Shown: one piece after another, positions 58,614 to 64,000 of the stretch
How positions within the stretch are numbered: position 1 is the stretch's first letter
How the letters are laid out: every line of letters starts with the position of its first letter
NCBI RefSeq assembly: GCF_014764445.1
Contig: NZ_CP061721.1
Location: 248,001-312,000, forward strand
Reading direction: 5' to 3'
From: Pseudarthrobacter sp. BIM B-2242
GTDB taxonomy: Bacteria; Actinomycetota; Actinomycetes; Actinomycetales; Micrococcaceae
DNA: 64,000 nucleotides
Notes under the pieces: generated by a model
What the model was told of the DNA's origin: nothing
Seen by the model: the letters and a program-made list of their open reading frames with translations, nothing else
The model's database searches: none
Program-made: the position numbers and the translations under genes

Positions 58614-61439
58614 TCAGCGGGTGACTTCTTCGAGGAGTTCCAGCACGTGGCGGTACTGCTCACCCGTTGCCCTGGTCATACCCAGTTCGCAGGTCCGGTT
58701 GCATGATGCGTGCGCGGCAGCGCCCATGTCGGCCACCTCCGCGGCCTGCTTCCCGGTTGCCGATGCTGTCAGTTCGGGGTGCAGCATTCCCCTGTCCCCG
58801 GCAAACGCGCAGCAGCCCCAGTTTTCCGGAACCTCCACGCGCTCGGCCACGGCGCCGGCGACGGCCCCGAGGGCATCGTTGAGGCCCATCCTGGTGGATG
58901 AACAGGTGGGATGGAGGGCAAGGGACTCGAGTTTCGCGTGGTCCGGAAGTCCGGGAAGGATCCGTTCGGCCGCGAAGTCCACGGCGTCCACCATGCGCAG
59001 CGGACGCTGCCCTGCGGCCGGCATGTCGGATTCGACAGCCTGGCGCAGGCCCTCGGTGCAGGAGGACGCGTCGCAGACGATGGGCAGCTCGCCGTCACGG
59101 GTTGCCTCCCGGAGGGCCGCCAGGGTCTTCTCCCGCATCGTTTTCTGGCCGGCCGCCATGCCTTTGGAGGACCACGGGGTGCCGCAGCAGAGCCCGTCGA
59201 TGCCTTCCGGGACGAGGAGGGTGAGCCCGGCCCGCGCGCACAGCTGTTCGAAGCTGTACTGGACACCGTGTCCCTTCGTGTCCCGGGCCGTACCCGCGGG
59301 GCCGAACATGGTCCCTACGCACGCAGGGAAGTAGACCGCGTCCACGTCACCCGTCGGCGTCGGACGCTTCCGCACCGAACCGCCGCCCGGCAGTTCGGCG
59401 GAATACAGCGGGACGGTGTCCTCGCCGAGGACTGCCCGCGCAGCCCTGTTCGGCGGCGCGATGGCGGCCGCCGGCAGCTTGTTGACTACTGTCAAGGCAA
59501 GCGCGGCACCGCGGGTGACGCCTTCCCAGTGCTTGGCGGCGGCGTTCCAAGCCCCGTTGGCGACCGGGCCGGCATCGGCCTGCCGCAGTTTCTTGACGAG
59601 CGATCCCGTGTTGATGTCCACAGGGCAGGCGGTCTGGCACATTCCGTCCACGGCGCACGTGTCCACGGACTCGTACTCGTAGTCCTTTTCCAGTTCCTTG
59701 ACCAGGGCGGTGTCCCCGGCCAGCCGCGCGGTTTCGATGGCGCGCAGCGTGACGATGCGTTGGCGCGGAGTGAGGGTGATGTCCTTGCTGGGGCACACCG
59801 GCTCGCAGTAACCGCAGGAGACGCAGCGGTCCACTTCGTCGGCCACCGGCGGCGCTGTCTTGATGTGCCGCAGGTGCGCCAGCGGATCCTCGTCCATCAG
59901 CACGCCGGGGTTGAGCATCGCGGCGGGGTCGAAAAGCTGCTTGATGCGGCGCATAACGTCGTAGAGCTCTTCGCCGTACTGCCTGCGGACATAGGGTGCC
60001 ATGACGCGCCCTGTCCCGTGCTCCGCCTTCAGGGAGCCGCCCTCGGCCAGGACCAGGTCCACCATGTCTTCGGTGAAGTCGCTGTATCGCTCCAGTTCTC
60101 CGGGGGTGGCGAAACCGTCGGTGAGCATGAAGTGGACGTTGCCGTCCTTCGCATGGCCGAAGATCACGCTGTTGTCGTAGCCGTACTTGTCGAAGAGCCG
60201 GATCAGTTCCCGGCAGGTCCGGCCCAGCACCGGAACGGGGACCACAATGTCTTCCAGCAGTGCGGTGGTGCCCTGGGGGCGGGCACCGGCGACAGATGCG
60301 TACAGGCCCTTGCGCAGCTGCCAGAGCTGCCCGCGTTCCCGTGAGTCACCGGTAAACCGGGCGGCCGCGGACAGCCCGAGGCCCGGGAGGATGCCCTCAC
60401 CTGTCCCTTGGAGTTCCGCCAGCTGCCCGGCGCTGCCGGCGGAGTACTCCACGAGCAGGGCGGCGTGATCCCGGACTGCGAGGTCCTGCACGACGGCGGG
60501 CGTTCCCTTGAGTGTTTGGCCCACCTTCAAGGACAGCGCGTCCATCAGTTCGATGGTCGCCGCCCCCGTTTCGACGAGGGCGGGCAGGGCGGCGTTGGCG
60601 GCCTCAAGGTCCGGGAACACCAACAGGCCGGCGGCGGCATGCTGGAGCCGCGGGATGGTGCGGAAGACCGCCTCCGCCACAAAACCCAGGGTGCCTTCGC
60701 TGCCGACGATCAGGTGGGCCATGATGTCCACCGGGCTCTGGAAATCCAGCAGGGAGTTCAGGCCGTAGCCCATGGTGTTTTTCATGGCGAACTGTTGCCT
60801 GATCCTGGCGGCGGAGCCGGCATTCTCCCGGACCCGTCGGGCCAGCCGGGCCAGGCCTTCGTAGAGTTCCGGTTCAAGGGCGAGGAGCCTCCGGTCCGCA
60901 TCCGGCGCTCCGGTGTCGATGACGGTGCCGGAGGGCAGCACCACGGTCAACGACCCCAGCGTCCGGTACGTGTTGTCCACGGTTCCGCAGTTCATTCCGG
61001 AGGAATTGTTGGCCACAACGCCGCCGATGGTGCACGCTGCCTCACTGGCGGGATCCGGGCCGAACTTCCGGCCGTGGCGTGCCAGCCTCGCGTTGAGCGC
61101 CCGGACGGTGACGCCGGGCTGCACGCGGACCCGTGCGCCGTCGTCGAGCACCTCGACGTCCCTGAAGTTGCGGCGGACGTCCACCAGGACGCCGTCGGTG
61201 ACCGCCTGTCCGCTCAGGCTGGTTCCGCCGGAGCGGAACGTCAGCGGCACGCCCTGGGCGGCGCTGGCACGCAGCAGTGCGCCGACTTCGGCAGCACTGC
61301 CCGCGGTCACCACGGCCTGGGGGATCAAGAGGAAGTGGGAGGCGTCGTGGGCGTTGGCGTGCAGGTCGATTGCGCGGGTCTTCACCTGCGCGGGGTCCTG
61401 CACCGCCCCGCGGAGGGCTGCCAGATCGAGGGGAGCCAT
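58614..61439 (-). CDS. FAD/[4Fe-4S] D-lactate dehydrogenase-type oxidoreductase (GlcD-GlcF fusion)
   Basis: The 941-residue enzyme joins an FAD-linked oxidase domain (about residues 35-470; FRSGGTSLSGQAVTDGV and GPDPASEAACTIGGVVANNS) to an iron-sulfur part with two clusters (CVSCGYCEPVCP and CAVDGMCQTACPVD) and a CCG-domain region (LCCGTPWSS and the weaker WGCCAFAGD). This layout is that of quinone-linked D-lactate or glycolate dehydrogenases. The preceding gene encodes lactate permease LctP and overlaps its start by one base, so lactate is the likely substrate. The second CCG motif reads CCA. Confidence 0.92.
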   Translation of the reverse strand: MAPLDLAALRGAVQDPAQVKTRAIDLHANAHDASHFLLIPQAVVTAGSAAEVGALLRASAAQGVPLTFRSGGTSLSGQAVTDGVLVDVRRNFRDVEVLDDGARVRVQPGVTVRALNARLARHGRKFGPDPASEAACTIGGVVANNSSGMNCGTVDNTYRTLGSLTVVLPSGTVIDTGAPDADRRLLALEPELYEGLARLARRVRENAGSAARIRQQFAMKNTMGYGLNSLLDFQSPVDIMAHLIVGSEGTLGFVAEAVFRTIPRLQHAAAGLLVFPDLEAANAALPALVETGAATIELMDALSLKVGQTLKGTPAVVQDLAVRDHAALLVEYSAGSAGQLAELQGTGEGILPGLGLSAAARFTGDSRERGQLWQLRKGLYASVAGARPQGTTALLEDIVVPVPVLGRTCRELIRLFDKYGYDNSVIFGHAKDGNVHFMLTDGFATPGELERYSDFTEDMVDLVLAEGGSLKAEHGTGRVMAPYVRRQYGEELYDVMRRIKQLFDPAAMLNPGVLMDEDPLAHLRHIKTAPPVADEVDRCVSCGYCEPVCPSKDITLTPRQRIVTLRAIETARLAGDTALVKELEKDYEYESVDTCAVDGMCQTACPVDINTGSLVKKLRQADAGPVANGAWNAAAKHWEGVTRGAALALTVVNKLPAAAIAPPNRAARAVLGEDTVPLYSAELPGGGSVRKRPTPTGDVDAVYFPACVGTMFGPAGTARDTKGHGVQYSFEQLCARAGLTLLVPEGIDGLCCGTPWSSKGMAAGQKTMREKTLAALREATRDGELPIVCDASSCTEGLRQAVESDMPAAGQRPLRMVDAVDFAAERILPGLPDHAKLESLALHPTCSSTRMGLNDALGAVAGAVAERVEVPENWGCCAFAGDRGMLHPELTASATGKQAAEVADMGAAAHASCNRTCELGMTRATGEQYRHVLELLEEVTR

Positions 61440-63184
61440 CAGGGCACCATCCAGCCGAGGACGGGGGTGGACTGCAGGAAGATCAGAACGGTGATGAGTG
61501 CCAGCAGGCCGAGGCTCCAGCCGATCAGCTTCCGGAAAAGTGTTCCCTCGGCGCCGTCAAGTCCCACCGCAGCGGAGGCCACGGCCAGGTTCTGCAGCGA
61601 CAGCATCTTGCCCATCACCCCTGCGGAGGAGTTTGAAGCGGCCATCAGGACAGGGGAGAGGCCGGTTTGCTCGGCTGCCGTTGCCTGCATCTGGCCGAAC
61701 AGGGAGTTCGAGGAGGTATCGGAGCCGGTGAGTGCCACGCCGATCCACCCGATCAGCGGGGAGAGGAGGGCGAAGAAGCCGCCCGCAGAGGCAAGCGCAA
61801 AGCCCAGGGTGGTGGTCTGGCCGGAGAGGTTCATGACGAAGGAGAGGCCAAGTACGGCTGTGACGGTGACGATTGTCCAGCGCAGCTGAACCAGGGTGTC
61901 CCGGTAGATGCGGAAGCCTTGGGATGCCGTGATCTTGTACAGCAGCATGGTGAGCAGGCCCGAGAAAAGCAGGAGGGTGCCGGTGGCCTTGAGGTGGTCC
62001 AGCTTGAACTTCGTGGCGGCGATGGGCTTGCCGGCTGAGTCTGTGATGTCCAGTCCGGGCCAGGCGAACGTGACGGTGCCGACGTGGCTCAGCCAGGCCT
62101 TGACGAACGGAATCTGGGCCACTGAGAACACCGCGATGATGATCAGGTACGGGGCGATCGCCATCCAGATCTGCCGCGGCTCGGGCCTCGAGTTATCGCT
62201 GGGTACACCGTTGTCAGTGGGCGCAGCGCTGCCCGGTGCGGGCCGGCCGGCAGCGTGTTTTGCGCTGACTCCGCTGGCTGAACCGCCGACCGAATCTGTG
62301 CGGGCACCGACGGCGGCTGCCTCCGCTGCTTCCGGTGCAGTCTGCACCGCTCCGCCGATTCCGACGGTTTCCTTCGGTTGCCACACTTTCAGCATCAGCA
62401 GCACGGCGGCCACTGTTACCACGGCGGCCACAACGTCAGTGAGTTCCACGGCGAAGTAGTTGGAGGTGACAAACTGCGCCGCGCCGAAGGCCACACCTGC
62501 CACGAGGGCCACGGGCCAGGTCTGCTTCACGCCACGGCGACCGTCCACGATGAACACCAGCAGCAGGGGAACGATCAGGGCGATGAACGGCGTCTGGCGT
62601 CCGGCCATGGAGGACAGCTCATTCAGCGGCAGGCCCGTGACGCCGTTCAGGGCGATGATCGGTGCGGCCATCGCCCCGAAAGCCACCGGAGCGGTGTTGG
62701 CGAGCAGCGACACAATGGCCGATTTCAAGGGCTTCATGCCGGCAGCCATCAGCATGGCGGCAGAGATCGCCACGGGTGCCCCGAAGCCGGCCAGGGACTC
62801 CAAGAGTGCGCCAAAGCAGAAGGCGATCAGGATGGACAGGATCCTGAGGTCGTTCGAAATGGAGCGGATGGTGCGCCCTAGTACCTCGAACCATGGCGTG
62901 GCCACGGTGAGCCGGTAGATCCACAGCGCGTTGATCAGGATCCACAGGATGGGGAACAGGCCATAAAAGATGCCGGCCGCGGTGGCGCTCAAGGCTTGGT
63001 TGACCGGCATCTGCCAGCCGACGACGGCCAGAACGAGGGACAGGGCGAGGCCGGCAAGGGCAGCCACGGGTGCCTTGACCTTGAAGACGCCCAGAAGGAC
63101 GAAAAGAAGTACGAGGGGAAGGGTCGCGCAAAGGGCTGAAATCACTAGGGACCCGGCGATGGGGTCGAGGATCTGCTGAAACAT
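61439..63184 (-). CDS. lctP: L-lactate permease, LctP family
   Basis: The 581-residue integral membrane protein belongs to the lactate permease family, with about 12-14 hydrophobic segments and the signatures GALLESLAGFGAPVAISAAM and LTGSDTSSNSLFGQMQ. It imports lactate or glycolate with protons. A poorly conserved, Ala/Gly-rich cytoplasmic loop (about residues 280-340) splits the two halves. The frame is open to 63211, but the ATG at 63184 has GGAG upstream. It is transcribed with the D-lactate dehydrogenase gene and diverges from gntR. Confidence 0.93.
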   Translation of the reverse strand: MFQQILDPIAGSLVISALCATLPLVLLFVLLGVFKVKAPVAALAGLALSLVLAVVGWQMPVNQALSATAAGIFYGLFPILWILINALWIYRLTVATPWFEVLGRTIRSISNDLRILSILIAFCFGALLESLAGFGAPVAISAAMLMAAGMKPLKSAIVSLLANTAPVAFGAMAAPIIALNGVTGLPLNELSSMAGRQTPFIALIVPLLLVFIVDGRRGVKQTWPVALVAGVAFGAAQFVTSNYFAVELTDVVAAVVTVAAVLLMLKVWQPKETVGIGGAVQTAPEAAEAAAVGARTDSVGGSASGVSAKHAAGRPAPGSAAPTDNGVPSDNSRPEPRQIWMAIAPYLIIIAVFSVAQIPFVKAWLSHVGTVTFAWPGLDITDSAGKPIAATKFKLDHLKATGTLLLFSGLLTMLLYKITASQGFRIYRDTLVQLRWTIVTVTAVLGLSFVMNLSGQTTTLGFALASAGGFFALLSPLIGWIGVALTGSDTSSNSLFGQMQATAAEQTGLSPVLMAASNSSAGVMGKMLSLQNLAVASAAVGLDGAEGTLFRKLIGWSLGLLALITVLIFLQSTPVLGWMVP

Positions 63185-63231
63185 GTGTCTCCAGATTGTG
63201 TTAGGCGTCACAACACCGTGGCGCCCTTCGA

Positions 63232-63242
63232 TTGTCTAACAA
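63232..63242. promoter_or_regulatory. GntR/FadR-type operator between lctP and gntR
   Basis: TTGTCTAACAA matches the TNGTNNNACNA dyad bound by FadR-subfamily GntR regulators, including lactate regulators of the LldR type. It lies 48 bp upstream of lctP and 81 bp upstream of gntR. A second dyad, TTGTG-N8-CACAA or similar, lies near 63196-63213. Confidence 0.6.
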
Positions 63243-63322
63243 GTACACATGTAGGTCAAGTGCCTTTGTTGATTTGTCTGGCAGGATTAGATGACCGGAT
63301 GGAACTTTTGAGAGGGGCGCAC

Positions 63323-64000
63323 ATGGCTGGGCGCATTGCAGCAGTCTCAATCGTCGACGCGATCGCTGCGGATCTGCGGAGCCGGGTCTTCTCGGGTGAG
63401 CTGCGTTCGGGGGAAGCGCTCACTGAGACAGACATCGCCACGTCCTATGACGTGGCACGCCCCACCGCCAAGGCCTCAATTGAGAAACTCGTCGCGGAGG
63501 GACTGCTGGACAGGGGCACGCACAAAACCGCGCGGGTGGTGGAACTGGGGCCGGAATCGGTGCGGGATATCTACCTTGCCCGCGCATATCTGGAGAGCGA
63601 AGTGCTGCGCCGGCTGGCGCGATCACACGAGGTGCCGGAAGAGGCTGTCCAGGCGAACCGGGACATCGCGGCATTAAAGACCGGGGCGCCCCTGGATGTC
63701 GTGGAACCTGACATGCGCTTCCATACGAGCCTGATCGACGCTGTGGGCAATGAGCGCATCAGCCGCATGTACCGCTCGCTGGTGGGCGAAGTGCGGCTAT
63801 GCATGGTCCGCGTCCAGTCGCTGCACCTCCTGGACACTGAACTCATCCTGGCTGAACACCGCAGGATCCTGGAACTGATTGAGGCAGGCGAGGGCGAGGC
63901 TGCGGCCCAACTGCTTGATGAACACCTGGGCCGCGCGCGGGAGCGCCTCGTCGCTGCCATGGGCGGAACCCCTGGTCCCGAGGCAGAGCAGCCCTCCGAA
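63323..64000 (+). CDS. GntR-family (FadR subfamily) regulator, 3' end cut by the window
   Basis: The open frame starts at an ATG with GAGAGGGG upstream and continues to the window edge (226 codons, no stop seen). It has the winged HTH of GntR regulators (TETDIATSYDVARPTAKASI) and an all-helical FCD effector domain (FHTSLIDAVGNERISRMYRS) with metal-binding histidines. It diverges from lctP and the D-lactate dehydrogenase gene, so it is probably the lactate-responsive repressor of that operon. The C-terminal few residues are Pro/Glu-rich, so the end is near. Confidence 0.9.
   Translation, partial: MAGRIAAVSIVDAIAADLRSRVFSGELRSGEALTETDIATSYDVARPTAKASIEKLVAEGLLDRGTHKTARVVELGPESVRDIYLARAYLESEVLRRLARSHEVPEEAVQANRDIAALKTGAPLDVVEPDMRFHTSLIDAVGNERISRMYRSLVGEVRLCMVRVQSLHLLDTELILAEHRRILELIEAGEGEAAAQLLDEHLGRARERLVAAMGGTPGPEAEQPSE

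Noticed and set aside
58911..60344. 477-codon open frame antisense to the D-lactate dehydrogenase gene
   Set aside because: The minus-strand gene has clear FAD and Fe-S motifs; the plus-strand frame has no recognisable features.

Overview
The window looks like chromosome of a high-GC Gram-positive actinobacterium, most likely an Arthrobacter/Pseudarthrobacter-type member of the Micrococcaceae. The basis is family-level recognition of the proteins (ClpC, MutY, DisA, RadA, PstSCAB, actinobacterial short N-acetylglutamate synthase, ANTAR and DUF222/HNH proteins), the GC-rich codon use and frequent GTG starts. I found no phage, transposase, plasmid, rRNA or CRISPR. One tRNA is present, tRNA-Lys(TTT).

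Layout. 0-9.7 kb: the 3' part of clpC, an ArgA-like acetyltransferase, the PTS-dependent dihydroxyacetone kinase operon dhaKLM, a minus-strand run of small envelope proteins (DUF3040, a lipoprotein, two DUF3592 paralogues), mutY, a tail-anchored-style exported protein and disA. 9.7-16 kb: prfC, an orphan fabF-like ketosynthase, then an aminotransferase plus RraA/HMG-aldolase-like pair. 16-18.4 kb: a DUF222/HNH protein surrounded by three different short tandem-repeat arrays, and a small conserved-looking ORF. 18.4-31.6 kb: a Nac-like LysR regulator, a spermidine/putrescine-type ABC importer (4 genes), the 5-oxoprolinase genes pxpABC, an MFS symporter and four dehydrogenases, including an idonate/gluconate pair. 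31.6-40 kb: radA, a LacI-controlled beta-glucoside import and hydrolysis operon, and a Gfo/Idh/MocA oxidoreductase. 40-47.3 kb: a FUSC membrane protein, then phosphate uptake by PHO-box-pstSCAB convergent with pit-DUF47. 47.6-56 kb: assorted genes (tRNA-Lys, ANTAR regulator, HhH-GPD repair protein, FAD monooxygenase, an M20 amidohydrolase overlapping a sarcosine/N-methyltryptophan oxidase, LysR, SRPBCC). 56-64 kb: malQ, then a lactate module of LctP permease, FAD/Fe-S D-lactate dehydrogenase and a GntR regulator cut by the window edge.

How genes work together. The most interesting unit is 13.8-26.5 kb. Four ATA-N9-TAT sites (the consensus of the LysR regulator Nac) sit in front of the aminotransferase/aldolase pair, downstream of lysR in front of a small ORF, in the lysR/ABC divergent region, and in front of pxpABC. 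Two of these sites share a second 16-bp block at exactly the same 36-bp offset. This suggests one regulon joining import, lactam opening, transamination and aldol cleavage, for example of a 4-substituted glutamate or pyroglutamate. The pathway is inference; the shared sites are seen directly. Other notable signals are a palindromic repeat present twice, both times between convergent genes (8.6 and 45.6 kb), and the wide separation of radA and disA, which are neighbours in some other actinobacteria.
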